Shown in pieces: positions 27,478-36,098 of a DNA stretch of 64,000 nt. The stretch is from the NCBI RefSeq assembly GCF_038069765.1, contig NZ_JBBPFS010000001.1, forward strand, positions 310,001-374,000, read 5' to 3'. A model generated the notes under the pieces. It saw only the letters and a list, made by a program, of their open reading frames with translations, was not told the origin of the DNA and did no database searches. This DNA comes from Arthrobacter_B sp038069765 (lineage in GTDB: Bacteria; Actinomycetota; Actinomycetes; Actinomycetales; Micrococcaceae). Numbering within the stretch: position 1 is the first letter of the stretch; each line of letters starts with the position of its first letter. A program made the translations under genes and the position numbers.

Positions 27478-28419
27478 ATGGAAGAGAACACAGTCATCAT
27501 CGGCACCGCCCCCGATTCCTGGGGTGTCTGGTTTCCCGATGACCCGCTCCAGACCCCCTGGCAGCGCTTCCTGGACGAGGCTGCCGGAGCCGGCTACTCC
27601 TGGATTGAACTGGGCCCCTACGGCTATCTGCCCACTGATCCGGTCCGGCTGGCCGATGAACTGGCGCAGCGGAGCCTGAAACTGAGCGCCGGCACCGTGT
27701 TCACGGCCTTTCACCGCGGCGGCAGGCACTGGGGAATGAACGGGGGCACTGCGGAGGAACCCATCCGCAAAGTGGCGGAACTGGCGGCCGCGCTGGGCGG
27801 GGAGCACTTGGTGGTGATTCCGGCAATGTGGCGCGACGACGTCAGCGGCGAGGCACTGGAGAATCCCGAACTTTCCGCCGAACAGTGGAATGACCTGCTT
27901 TCCGGCCACGACCGGCTGGGCAGGATCCTGGGCGAGGAATACGGACTGCAGCAGCAGTTCCATTCCCACGCTGACTCCCACGTGTGCTCCCAGCCGGATA
28001 TCGAGCGGTTCCTGCAGGGAACCGACCCGTCGCTGGTCTCGCTGTGTTTGGACACCGGACACGCCGAGTACGGAGGAGCAGACAGCGTGGAACTGATCTC
28101 CAGGTATCCGGACCGGATCGGCTACCTCCATTTGAAGCAGATCGACCCGGAGATCCTGGCCAACGTGCGGCAACAGAACCTGACCTGGGCGGCGGCAAAC
28201 CTCGCCGGCGTCATGACGGAACCTCCCCGCGGCCTGCCCGACCTCTCCCGCGTGATCGCTGCCGCGGAAAACCTCGGCAGGCCGCTCTTCGGGATTGTGG
28301 AGCAGGACATGTATCCGGTCGCCGATTTCGGGATTCCGCTGCCCATTGCCCGCCGCACCCGCGACTACCTGCTCTCCTGCAGTTCCCCGACCCGGATTTC
28401 CTCACGGCCGGACGCCTAA
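27478..28419 (+). CDS. iolE: Inosose dehydratase
   Basis: A 313-residue xylose-isomerase-like TIM barrel. IolE removes water from scyllo-inosose (2-keto-myo-inositol). Segments GTAPDSWGVWFPDDPLQTPW, GAGYSWIELGPYGYLPTDP, FHSHADSHVCSQPDIERFL and LCLDTGHAEYGG fit the family; His and Glu/Asp residues in the last two are the likely metal ligands. A purine-rich stretch with AGAAGGCAGGA precedes the ATG. A 101-nt gap separates it from iolD, with no promoter obvious to me. Confidence 0.9.
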   Translation: MEENTVIIGTAPDSWGVWFPDDPLQTPWQRFLDEAAGAGYSWIELGPYGYLPTDPVRLADELAQRSLKLSAGTVFTAFHRGGRHWGMNGGTAEEPIRKVAELAAALGGEHLVVIPAMWRDDVSGEALENPELSAEQWNDLLSGHDRLGRILGEEYGLQQQFHSHADSHVCSQPDIERFLQGTDPSLVSLCLDTGHAEYGGADSVELISRYPDRIGYLHLKQIDPEILANVRQQNLTWAAANLAGVMTEPPRGLPDLSRVIAAAENLGRPLFGIVEQDMYPVADFGIPLPIARRTRDYLLSCSSPTRISSRPDA

Positions 28420-28452
28420 CACCGAACCCAGCCCGACTTTAAGGAGGCTCAG

Positions 28453-29472
28453 ATGAGCCAGAATCTCCGCGTCGCCGTCATCGGAGCCGGCCGCATGGGC
28501 GTTGACCATATCCAGCGCCTGCACCGGCGCATCCACGGAGCGGAGGTGGGCGCCGTCGTCGACATCGATCCGGAGCGCGCGGCAGCCGCTGTTGCGGGAA
28601 TCCCCGGCGCCGCCGCTCTGACCGACGTAGCCGACGCGCTGGGGAACCCGGACACGGACGCAGTGCTGCTCGCCACCCCCGGCTTCCTTCATGAAGAAGC
28701 CCTGCATGCCATCCTGGCCCGGGACTTGCCGGTGCTGTGCGAAAAACCGCTGACGCCGGATTCGGCGTCGGCCTGGCGCGTGGTGCAGGCCGAGGAAAAG
28801 CTGGGCCGCCGGCGGATCCAGGTGGGCTTCATGCGCCGCTACGACTCCGAGTACGCGCAGCTCCAGGCACTGATCCGCAGCGGCGAGCTGGGGGAGGTGC
28901 TGATGCTGCACCACCAGCACCGCAACCCGTCCACCCCGCCCGGCTTCACCAACGAGATGCTGATCAACGACTCCGTGGTGCACGAGTTCGACGCCGTCCG
29001 CTTTTTCACCGGTGAAGAGATCACCTCCGTGCAGGTCCGGACCGGCAAAGCCACCCGCAGCGCGCCCGCCGCCCAGCAGGATCCGCAGCAGGTGCTGCTC
29101 GAAACGGCATCCGGGGTGCTCGCCGACGTGGAGATCTACGTCAACGCCCAGTTCGGCTACGAGGTAGCCACGCAGGCCGTGTTTGAGCAGGGTGTTTTCC
29201 GGATCGGGAACGACGCCGGTCCGTACCTCAGTACGCAGGGCCGCTGGGGCGGTCCGGTCAGTCCGGGCTTCGCGGCACGGTTCAGCACCGCCTACGACCG
29301 CGAGGTTCAGGCCTGGGTGGACGCCGCGCGGCAGGGCAGCATCACCGGGCCCGGCGCCTGGGACGGGTACGCCGCGGCTGCCTGCTGCGAGGCGGGCGTG
29401 GAGGCGCAGCGGACCGGCCAAAAGGTAGCCGTCATCCTCAATGACAAACCGCCGCTGTATCTCCAGGCCTGA
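28453..29472 (+). CDS. iolG: Inositol 2-dehydrogenase
   Basis: A 339-residue Gfo/Idh/MocA-family NAD-dependent dehydrogenase. It has the N-terminal Rossmann loop VIGAGRMGVDHIQRLHR, the catalytic-lysine motif CEKPLTPD near residue 98, GFMRRYDSEYAQL and NDSVVHEFDAVRFFTGEE with the conserved Asp-His pair. IolG oxidises myo-inositol to scyllo-inosose, the entry step of the pathway. TAAGGAGG stands before the ATG, the best ribosome-binding site of the operon. Closely related enzymes act on scyllo- or D-chiro-inositol, so the stereochemical preference is open. Confidence 0.87.
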   Translation: MSQNLRVAVIGAGRMGVDHIQRLHRRIHGAEVGAVVDIDPERAAAAVAGIPGAAALTDVADALGNPDTDAVLLATPGFLHEEALHAILARDLPVLCEKPLTPDSASAWRVVQAEEKLGRRRIQVGFMRRYDSEYAQLQALIRSGELGEVLMLHHQHRNPSTPPGFTNEMLINDSVVHEFDAVRFFTGEEITSVQVRTGKATRSAPAAQQDPQQVLLETASGVLADVEIYVNAQFGYEVATQAVFEQGVFRIGNDAGPYLSTQGRWGGPVSPGFAARFSTAYDREVQAWVDAARQGSITGPGAWDGYAAAACCEAGVEAQRTGQKVAVILNDKPPLYLQA

Positions 29473-29485
29473 GAAGAGGCTCACC

Positions 29486-30385
29486 ATGAAGATTGCCCTG
29501 GACCCCACCCCGTTCCACCGCACCCACGGCCTGCTGGAATTCCCGCGGCTCGCCGCCGAACTGGGGTATGGGTACCTCCAGCTCACGCCACACCCCGACG
29601 TCCTGCCCTTCTTCACCCACCCCAAGGCCGACAACGCACTGGTGGCGGATCTGCGGAAGGCCTGTGCAGAGGCGTCGGTGGAAATCGCCTCGGTCCTGCC
29701 CGTGCTGCGCTGGTCCTCCCCGGACGAAAACCTGCGGCAGGCCGCCGTCGGCTACTGGAAACGCGCGGTGCAGATCGCCGTCGACCTTGGGGTTACCCAG
29801 CTGAACACCGAGTTCAGCGGCCGGCCGGAACAGCCGGAGGAATCGGAAGCGGCGTTTTACCGGTCCATGGAAGAACTGGTGCCGCTGTTCGAGCGCGAGG
29901 GCGTTCATGTAGCGATCGATCCGCATCCGGATGACTTTGTGGAGGAAGGCATTGCCGCCTGGCGGGTGATCCGCGGAGTCAACTCGCCGAATCTCGGCAT
30001 GGTGTACGTGGCCGCCCACACATTCCACATGGCGGACCCGCCGGCGGAGATTATTGCTGCGGCGGGGGACCGGCTGCGGGTGGTCCACATTGCCGACACC
30101 ATGAACCACACCGCGTCCTCCGGGCTGCGGTACATCACCAACCCGCCGGGCAGTCCCGTGCGTGTGCACCAGCACCTGAAGATCGGCGACGGCGATGTGG
30201 ACTGGCCCGGACTATTCGGGGCACTGGCCGGGAGCGGATTCCTGGACCGCCCGGAAACAGTCATGGTTTCCAGCGTCTTTGCCGAAAATGAAAACGCCGT
30301 TGAAGTATCCCGCTATCAACTCACCACTATGCAGGACCTCGTCCGGAGCAGCGGGCGAAGCCGGGCAGGGACGGAGGAACGATGA
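29486..30385 (+). CDS. iolH: IolH-family sugar-phosphate isomerase/epimerase-like protein
   Basis: A 299-residue TIM-barrel protein. The segments MKIALDPTPFH, RVVHIADTMNHT, LRYITNPPGSPVRVHQHLKI and GDGDVDWPGLF match my memory of Bacillus IolH, whose biochemical role is poorly known. The frame is open from 29441 but overlaps iolG; the ATG at 29486, preceded by AGAAGAGG, begins at the expected residue. The stop overlaps the start of the transporter gene by 4 nt (ATGA). Confidence 0.8.
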   Translation: MKIALDPTPFHRTHGLLEFPRLAAELGYGYLQLTPHPDVLPFFTHPKADNALVADLRKACAEASVEIASVLPVLRWSSPDENLRQAAVGYWKRAVQIAVDLGVTQLNTEFSGRPEQPEESEAAFYRSMEELVPLFEREGVHVAIDPHPDDFVEEGIAAWRVIRGVNSPNLGMVYVAAHTFHMADPPAEIIAAAGDRLRVVHIADTMNHTASSGLRYITNPPGSPVRVHQHLKIGDGDVDWPGLFGALAGSGFLDRPETVMVSSVFAENENAVEVSRYQLTTMQDLVRSSGRSRAGTEER

Positions 30386-31872
30386 GTGCGACCAGCCAGC
30401 CCAATGAGGAACTCCAACCGGATGGCCCGGCCGGGGAGGGCCCGGGAGAGGCGGCGAATGAACGCAAGCCCAACAAGCAGCTCAAAAGGATCGCCGCCGT
30501 CAGTACCCTGGGCGGCCTGCTGTTTGGTTATGACACCGGCGTCATCAACGGCGCCCTGCCGTTCATGGAGGAAGATCTGGGCCTGACCCCCGTCACCACC
30601 GGCCTCGTGACCAGTTCGCTGCTGGTGGGTGCGGCGTTCGGCGCGATCACCGGCGGGAGGCTCGCGGACCGGTTCGGCCGCCGGCGGCTGATCATGGGAC
30701 TGGCAGCGGTATTCCTGCTGGGCACCATCGGCGTCTCGCTGGCGCCAAACGTGGAGATCACGGTGTTCTTCCGCTTCATCCTCGGCCTGGCCGTGGGCGG
30801 GGCATCCGCCATGGTCCCGGTCTTCCTGGCGGAAATGTCCCCGGCCCACCTGCGCGGCCAGATGGTGACCCGGAACGAACTGATGATTGTCTCCGGCCAG
30901 CTGCTCGCCTTCATCACCAACGCCGTGCTGGGCAACATCTGGGGTGAGAACCTCGGCATCTGGCGCTGGATGCTGGTCTTGGCCACCCTGCCGGCCATCG
31001 GCCTCTGGCTGGGCATGCTGCGGGTGCCGGAAAGCCCGCGCTGGCTCGCGTCCATGGGCAGCTTCCCCGAAGCCTTTGAGGTGCTGAAGAAAATCCGCAC
31101 CGAGGCCACTGCCCGCAAGGAATTCGACGAAGTCCGGCATCTGGCCCGTGAGGACTATGAAGCCAAGAAGGGGTCGATCCGCGACCTCAACGTTCCCTGG
31201 ATGCGCAGGATCTTCCTGATCGGCGTGGGAGTGGCCATCTGCCAGCAGATCACCGGCGTGAACTCGATCATGTACTACGGCACGGAAATCCTGAAGGAGT
31301 CCGGTTTCGGCACCGAAGCCGCGCTCACGGCCAATATTGCCAACGGAGTGATTTCCGTCCTGGCCACCTTCGTGGGGATTTGGCTGCTGGGCCGGGTCGG
31401 TCGGCGACCGATGCTGATGGTTGGACAGCTGGGCACCATAGTGGTGCTGGCACTGATCGGAGTCTTCTCCCTGGTGCTGCCCGAAGGAACCGGCCGCGGG
31501 TTCGTCATCCTGGCGCTCACTGTCTCCTTCCTGGCCTTCCAGCAGGGCGCCATTTCGCCGGTGACCTGGCTGATGCTCTCGGAAATTTTCCCGCTGCGGA
31601 TCCGCGGTCTGGGCATGGGCAGCACGGCTTTCATTCTGTGGATGGTCAATTTCGCCGTCGGTTTCAGCTTCCCGATGCTCACTGCGGCCATCGGGATCTC
31701 GGGAACCTTCTTCCTGTTCTCCGGCGTCGGCATTTTCGCCGTGCTGTTCGTGAAGGCCTATCTTCCCGAAACACGCGGGAAGTCGCTGGAGGAACTGGAG
31801 GAGCAGTTCCACGCCCGGGATGCCGCCGCCCTGCGCCGGCAGGGTCCCACCGTGGCTCCGGCCCTCGGCTAA
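30382..31872 (+). CDS. iolT: Inositol/sugar MFS transporter
   Basis: A 496-residue sugar-porter-type MFS protein with twelve predicted helices. Signatures: LGGLLFGYDTGVINGALPFM in helix 1, GGRLADRFGRRRLIMG between helices 2 and 3, PESPRWLAS after helix 6, and the sugar-binding QQITGVNSIMYYGTEIL in helix 7, with PETRGKSLEELE after helix 12. The first 35 residues are polar. IolT proteins import myo-inositol with protons; the assignment rests on operon position and close similarity to sugar porters. It is last in the rightward operon. Confidence 0.85.
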   Translation: MSATSQPNEELQPDGPAGEGPGEAANERKPNKQLKRIAAVSTLGGLLFGYDTGVINGALPFMEEDLGLTPVTTGLVTSSLLVGAAFGAITGGRLADRFGRRRLIMGLAAVFLLGTIGVSLAPNVEITVFFRFILGLAVGGASAMVPVFLAEMSPAHLRGQMVTRNELMIVSGQLLAFITNAVLGNIWGENLGIWRWMLVLATLPAIGLWLGMLRVPESPRWLASMGSFPEAFEVLKKIRTEATARKEFDEVRHLAREDYEAKKGSIRDLNVPWMRRIFLIGVGVAICQQITGVNSIMYYGTEILKESGFGTEAALTANIANGVISVLATFVGIWLLGRVGRRPMLMVGQLGTIVVLALIGVFSLVLPEGTGRGFVILALTVSFLAFQQGAISPVTWLMLSEIFPLRIRGLGMGSTAFILWMVNFAVGFSFPMLTAAIGISGTFFLFSGVGIFAVLFVKAYLPETRGKSLEELEEQFHARDAAALRRQGPTVAPALG

Positions 31873-31894
31873 GCCACTCCCGGTCTCCCCGCTG

Positions 31895-31918
31895 CCCCTC
31901 CCGGGTTAGGGGGAGGGG
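31895..31918. terminator. Hairpin between convergent iolT and iolB
   Basis: CCCCTCCC (31895-31902) pairs with GGGAGGGG (31911-31918) around an 8-nt loop. There is little T-run on either side, so its strength is uncertain. Confidence 0.5.
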
Positions 31919-31925
31919 AAAGGCC

Positions 31926-32828
31926 TCAGGGGGTGAAGGGAAGCCGGGGATCCATCTGCTGGGTGTCCCACGTTTGCCGGATCCAGCCGTGGTGCGGGTC
32001 GTCGCTGATCAGCCATTCCCGCACCCGGCCGGGGCCGGCCATCACGTTGAGGTAGTAGAGGTCGTAGCCCGGCACCGCCATTGCCGGACCGTGCCAGCCA
32101 TAGGGCACCAGAACGACGTCGCCGCTGCGCACCTCCGCACTGACGTCAATCGGCCGCTCATCTGAGGCATAGACCCGTGCAAATCCGATGGGGTCCGTAG
32201 CCGGGGGTGCCGGAGCGTCAGCGGCCGTTTGCGCCTCGAAGTAGTAAATCTCCTCGAGGTTGCTCTCGCCGTCCTTTTCCTCGTCATGCTTGTGCGGGGG
32301 ATAGGAGGACCAGTTGCCGGCCGGGGTGATGACCTCGCACACGATGAACCTGTCAGCCTCGAGTGTCCCGGGTGTGCCGAAGTTGTGGACCTGGCGGGAA
32401 CAGGCTCCGGATCCCCGCAGCTCCAGCGGCGTTTCCTCTGCCCTGACCAGTCTGACCGGATAGCCGGCCGAAGCAGGTGCCAGCGCTACGGCGACCCTTC
32501 CGCCGTCCTCCGACGAGATGGTCAGGGACGTCCGGATGCCTGAATACAGGACATCGGTGGGTCCGCGAAAGACCGAGCGCCGGCCCCGCAGGTCATATTT
32601 GGTGCCCTCGACAGTGACCGAGAAGGCGCCCTCGAGCGGGATGACCAGCCGTTCTTCATCCTCGGCGGGCAGAGACACGGAGGCACCGGGGGCGAGCGCG
32701 GCAACCTTGATGCCGGTGTGCGCCCAGCCCGGAACCCGGGCGGCACTATCGGACGCGCCGAGCGATACCTGCCAGTCGCCGTCGTTCGCGGAACCGAAGG
32801 GATAAACCCACTGAGGTGTTTCCGGCAT
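31926..32828 (-). CDS. iolB: 5-deoxy-glucuronate isomerase
   Basis: A 300-residue bicupin that converts 5-deoxy-glucuronate to 5-dehydro-2-deoxygluconate. Marks of the family are SSYPPHKHDEE, ESNLEEIYYFE (metal-binding His and Glu) and VLVPYGWHGPAMAVPGYDLY. The frame also has an ATG at 32849, but only the ATG at 32828 has a Shine-Dalgarno sequence (AAGGAGAC, 7 nt away), so the shorter form is given. Transcribed leftward from its own promoter at 32879-32907, whose -35 is overlapped by the same operator as in iolC. Confidence 0.93.
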   Translation of the reverse strand: MPETPQWVYPFGSANDGDWQVSLGASDSAARVPGWAHTGIKVAALAPGASVSLPAEDEERLVIPLEGAFSVTVEGTKYDLRGRRSVFRGPTDVLYSGIRTSLTISSEDGGRVAVALAPASAGYPVRLVRAEETPLELRGSGACSRQVHNFGTPGTLEADRFIVCEVITPAGNWSSYPPHKHDEEKDGESNLEEIYYFEAQTAADAPAPPATDPIGFARVYASDERPIDVSAEVRSGDVVLVPYGWHGPAMAVPGYDLYYLNVMAGPGRVREWLISDDPHHGWIRQTWDTQQMDPRLPFTP

Positions 32829-32878
32829 GGATTCTGTCTCCTTGGGCATCGGCCGGCGGACAGGGAAAAGTCCTGCCG

Positions 32879-32907
32879 ATTCTTGCTTTGTGAGAATGTC
32901 CTGTCAA
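32879..32907 (-). promoter_or_regulatory. iolB promoter with overlapping operator
   Basis: Leftward -35 TTGACA (32907-32902), a 17-nt spacer and -10 AAGAAT (32884-32879). TGTCCTGTCA on the plus strand (32897-32906) overlaps the -35 box, the same arrangement as at iolC. Confidence 0.65.
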
Positions 32908-32915
32908 GAGTCCGG

Positions 32916-33656
32916 CTACGACTGGACGAGGGTCATTTCAAAGCTGTACGAGTCTCCGCGGTAGACGTGGCGGCCGGTCTCCACGTTCCGGCCGGCGTCG
33001 TCCACCGCCGTGCGTTCCATCGTGACCAGGGCGGCGCCCGGCGAGGTGTGCAGCAGCTCTGCCTGCTTGGCAGTTGCGACGGTAGCGCCCACCCGCTGGG
33101 TGGCAAGGCGGAAGTTGACGCCGGCGTTCCGGAGGATTTGGTAGAGGCCCTCGCGGCGGAGCCCTTCCTCGGTGATTTCCGTGATGTCGTTCCGCACCCA
33201 GTTTTCCATCAGTGCCAGGGGCTTCCCGCCCACGCTGCGCAGCCTCTTCAGGTGGTAAACGTTGACGCCGTCCGGCAGCTCCAGTGCCCGGGATATATCT
33301 TGATCTGCCGGTCCGTGGCGAAATTCCAGCACTTCCGTGGAGGGTTTCTGGCCGCCCCGCTGCAGATCGTCGTACAGGCTGGAGAGCTCCAGCCGGCGCC
33401 GTACCTGGCTGGAGACCACCTGCGTGCCAACGCCCCGCTTCCGCACCAGCAGTCCGGAGCGGACCAGCTCATCCATCGCCTTGCGCATGGTCGGACGGGA
33501 CAGTTTCAGTTTGCCGGCGAGCTCGATTTCATTGTCCAGTCTGGAGCCGTATTCCAGCTCGCCGCTGTGGATGGCTGCTTCGATGCCCTGGACCACCTGG
33601 TGGTACAGCGGCACCGGGGAGGACCGGTCGATCGGAATGTTGAGTTCTGCACCCAT
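32916..33656 (-). CDS. iolR: GntR/HutC-family regulator, IolR-like
   Basis: A 246-residue regulator with an N-terminal GntR winged helix (VPLYHQVVQGIEAAIHSGEL, KLSRPTMRKAMDELVRSGLL, RKRGVGTQVV) and a C-terminal UTRA ligand-binding domain (DISRALELPDGVNVYHLKRL, LMENWVRNDI, RHVYRGDSYSFEMTL). AAGGAG stands 7 nt before the ATG. It is divergent from the ABC importer and adjacent to iolB. Ten-bp sites like the IolR motif I recall for C. glutamicum occur at four promoters here, including its own, so it probably represses the locus until an inositol intermediate binds. The target set is inferred. Confidence 0.8.
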   Translation of the reverse strand: MGAELNIPIDRSSPVPLYHQVVQGIEAAIHSGELEYGSRLDNEIELAGKLKLSRPTMRKAMDELVRSGLLVRKRGVGTQVVSSQVRRRLELSSLYDDLQRGGQKPSTEVLEFRHGPADQDISRALELPDGVNVYHLKRLRSVGGKPLALMENWVRNDITEITEEGLRREGLYQILRNAGVNFRLATQRVGATVATAKQAELLHTSPGAALVTMERTAVDDAGRNVETGRHVYRGDSYSFEMTLVQS

Positions 33657-33747
33657 GTGCCGCTCCTTCGCTTACTTCCCGGTCTGCTGTACGGAGGCCT
33701 GGCCCCGGTCCGTTTTGTCTGCCCTGCTCGTCTGCACTGCCGCGCTA

Positions 33748-33776
33748 TGTCAGGACAAAAGTGTCCTTCGATTGTA
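33748..33776 (-). promoter_or_regulatory. GntR-regulator promoter and operator
   Basis: Leftward -10 TACAAT (33776-33771); no clear -35. Operator TGTCAGGACA (plus strand, 33748-33757) falls just beyond the expected transcription start, so binding would block elongation or initiation. Confidence 0.5.
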
Positions 33777-33853
33777 CACAGCGACGCCGGTCACAGCCCG
33801 GGACCGTCGCTGGCCGCCGCCCGGGCGGCCACAGGTCTTTCCTGGTGTGTATA

Positions 33854-33896
33854 TGTCCTGACAATCCATTGACTCTGTGAGGCGTGTCGCTATTCT
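33854..33896 (+). promoter_or_regulatory. ABC importer promoter with upstream operator
   Basis: -35 TTGACT (33869-33874), a 16-nt spacer and -10 TATTCT (33891-33896). Operator TGTCCTGACA (33854-33863) lies 5 nt upstream of the -35. Confidence 0.6.
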
Positions 33897-33980
33897 GGAC
33901 TTCCCAGCTGAAGTGGAGTCACGCCTCCGCGGGCCGACCGAAGGTTCAGGGCGGGGATCACGAAGACAAAGGAGACTCTC

Positions 33981-34976
33981 GTGTCACACAAGCTTTCCTG
34001 GCGGAAACTGGCAGCGGCCGGTGTACTGGTTCCGGCCCTCGTTCTCACGGCGTGCTCCAGTTCGGGAGGACGCGAGCCGGAAACCGGCGGGGAGGGCGGC
34101 GGCGAAGTCGCCGGAACGGACCGGATCACGATCGCCCTGATTACCCATGCCGCCCCCGGAGACACCTTCTGGGACATAGTGCGCAAGGGCGCGGAAGAGG
34201 CATCGCAGAAGGACAATGTGGAGCTGCAGTACCTCTCCGACCCCGAAGGCGGCCGGCAGGCGCAGCTCATTGAGCAGGCGGTGCAGCAGGGTGTGGACGG
34301 CATTGCCGTCACTCTGGCCAAGCCCGACGCCGTAGCCTCCGCGCTGGAGCAGGCGCAGGCCGCCGGCATCCCCGTGGTTAGCCTGAACGCCGGCGAGGAC
34401 CGCTCGGCCGAGCTGGGTGCCTTTACCCACTTCGGCTCCAACGAGCGCCTTGCCGGGGAAGCCGTGGGCCAGCGGTTGGCCGCTGACGGCTATACGCATC
34501 CAATCTGCGTCATCCAGGAACAGGGCCACGTCGGGCTCGAGAACCGCTGCGCCGGTGTCCAGGCCCAGGTTCCGGCAACGGAGATCCTGTACGTGCCGGG
34601 CACGGATATGACGCAGGTGGAGTCGACAGTGACGGCGAAGCTGCAGACATCCGCCGACGCCGACGTCGTCATCGGTCTCGGTGCCCCCTATACCCTCACC
34701 ATCCTGAACGCCGTCGGCACCTCCGGCAGCGAGGCGAAGGTGGCTTCCTTCGACCTGAACGCGGAACTGGCCGAACGGATCGTCAACGGCGAGGTCATCT
34801 TCACCGTTGACCAGCAGCCGTGGATGCAGGGGTACGGCGCTGTTGATGCTCTCTGGCAGAACACGCGCGGCGGCTTCCAGATTGGGGGAGGGCAGCCGGT
34901 CCTGACCGGTCCCACCATCATCGATTCCACCAATGCCGAGCAGGTGGCGTCCTTCGCCGAAGACGGCATCCGCTGA
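33981..34976 (+). CDS. Sugar ABC transporter substrate-binding lipoprotein
   Basis: A 331-residue periplasmic-binding protein of the ribose/inositol type (Peripla_BP_4). The N-terminal signal peptide (KLAAAGVLVPALVLTAC) has lipobox cysteine 25, so it is anchored by Lgt. After a Gly/Glu linker, the first lobe begins RITIALITHAAPGDTFWDIV and continues with LIEQAVQQGVDGIAVTLAKP; the hinge and second-lobe segments follow (NERLAGEAVGQRLA, IFTVDQQPWMQGYGAVDALW). GTG start with AAGGAG. First gene of a three-gene importer operon preceded by an operator-like site. The ligand is probably an inositol isomer or related sugar, by context. Confidence 0.88.
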   Translation: MSHKLSWRKLAAAGVLVPALVLTACSSSGGREPETGGEGGGEVAGTDRITIALITHAAPGDTFWDIVRKGAEEASQKDNVELQYLSDPEGGRQAQLIEQAVQQGVDGIAVTLAKPDAVASALEQAQAAGIPVVSLNAGEDRSAELGAFTHFGSNERLAGEAVGQRLAADGYTHPICVIQEQGHVGLENRCAGVQAQVPATEILYVPGTDMTQVESTVTAKLQTSADADVVIGLGAPYTLTILNAVGTSGSEAKVASFDLNAELAERIVNGEVIFTVDQQPWMQGYGAVDALWQNTRGGFQIGGGQPVLTGPTIIDSTNAEQVASFAEDGIR

Positions 34977-35036
34977 CGGAATCAGCCCGCTCCGCGGCCG
35001 GCACAGGCTTCGAAGTACAGAGAAAGCGAACGTGAC

Positions 35037-36083
35037 ATGGCAAACGCAGTGACTGTTGCAGTACCGGTGGCGGACGAGCGGGTGGCCGCCAAGAGCCCGC
35101 TGGCCAAGCTGCTGGGGCGGCCGGAGATCGGGGCGCTCGTGGGCGCCATTGCGCTTTTCATCTTCTTTTCGGCCGTCGCGCCGATCTTCCTCCAGCCCGG
35201 TTCCATCGCCACCGTGCTGTACGGGGCGTCGACCATCGGCATCATGGCTGTGGGGGTTTCGCTGCTGATGATCGGCGGCGAATTCGATCTCTCCACCGGC
35301 GTCGCGGTCATCAGCTCGGCCCTGATGGCATCACTGTTCAGCTGGTATTTCTCCATGAACGTGTGGGTGGGCGTGGCGCTGGCGCTGGTGATGTCGCTGA
35401 GCATCGGCTTCATCAACGGCTGGATCCTGATCAAGACCAAGCTGCCCTCCTTCATCGTCACCCTGGCAACCTTCCTGATGCTCACCGGTCTGAACCTGGG
35501 CCTGACGCGGGCCATCGGCGGCAGTGTTTCCACGCCGTCGATCTCCACCATGGACGGCTTTGATTCCGCCAAGGCGGTGTTCGCCTCCTCGGTGAACATA
35601 GCCGGTGTGGACGTGCGGATCACGGTGTTCATCTGGATCGGACTGGTGGCCGTTGCCTCCTGGATCCTGCTGCGCACCAGGGTGGGGAACTGGATTTTTG
35701 CGTCCGGCGGGGACGCCTATGCGGCCCGTGCCGTCGGAGTCCCGGTCGTCAGAACCAAAATCGGCCTGTTCATGGGGGTGGGCTTCTGCGCCTGGCTGCT
35801 GGGGATGCACAACCTGTTTGCCTTTTCGACCGTCCAGTCCGGTGAAGGCATCGGCAACGAGTTCCTCTACATCATTGCGGCCGTCATCGGCGGCTGCCTG
35901 CTGACCGGAGGTTACGGCTCGGCCATCGGCGGGGCGATCGGGGCGTTCATTTTTGGCATGGCCAACAAGGGCATCGTGTATGCGGAGTGGAACCCGGACT
36001 GGTTCAAGTTTTTCCTGGGCCTGATGCTGCTGCTGGCCACCATCGTCAACCTGGTGGTCAAACGCCGGGCCGAACAGAGTTAG
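35037..36083 (+). CDS. Sugar ABC transporter permease (RbsC/FrcC type)
   Basis: A 348-residue membrane protein with about eight to ten helices. Family segments are GASTIGIMAVGVSLLMIGGE, FDLSTGVAVISSALMASLF, FINGWILIKTKLPSFIVTLA and VIGGCLLTGGYGSAIGGAIG. It forms the channel of a CUT2-type importer together with the lipoprotein before it (60-nt gap) and the ATPase after it (15-nt gap). No substrate can be read from the permease itself. Confidence 0.9.
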   Translation: MANAVTVAVPVADERVAAKSPLAKLLGRPEIGALVGAIALFIFFSAVAPIFLQPGSIATVLYGASTIGIMAVGVSLLMIGGEFDLSTGVAVISSALMASLFSWYFSMNVWVGVALALVMSLSIGFINGWILIKTKLPSFIVTLATFLMLTGLNLGLTRAIGGSVSTPSISTMDGFDSAKAVFASSVNIAGVDVRITVFIWIGLVAVASWILLRTRVGNWIFASGGDAYAARAVGVPVVRTKIGLFMGVGFCAWLLGMHNLFAFSTVQSGEGIGNEFLYIIAAVIGGCLLTGGYGSAIGGAIGAFIFGMANKGIVYAEWNPDWFKFFLGLMLLLATIVNLVVKRRAEQS

Positions 36084-36098
36084 CGGACGGAGATCGTT

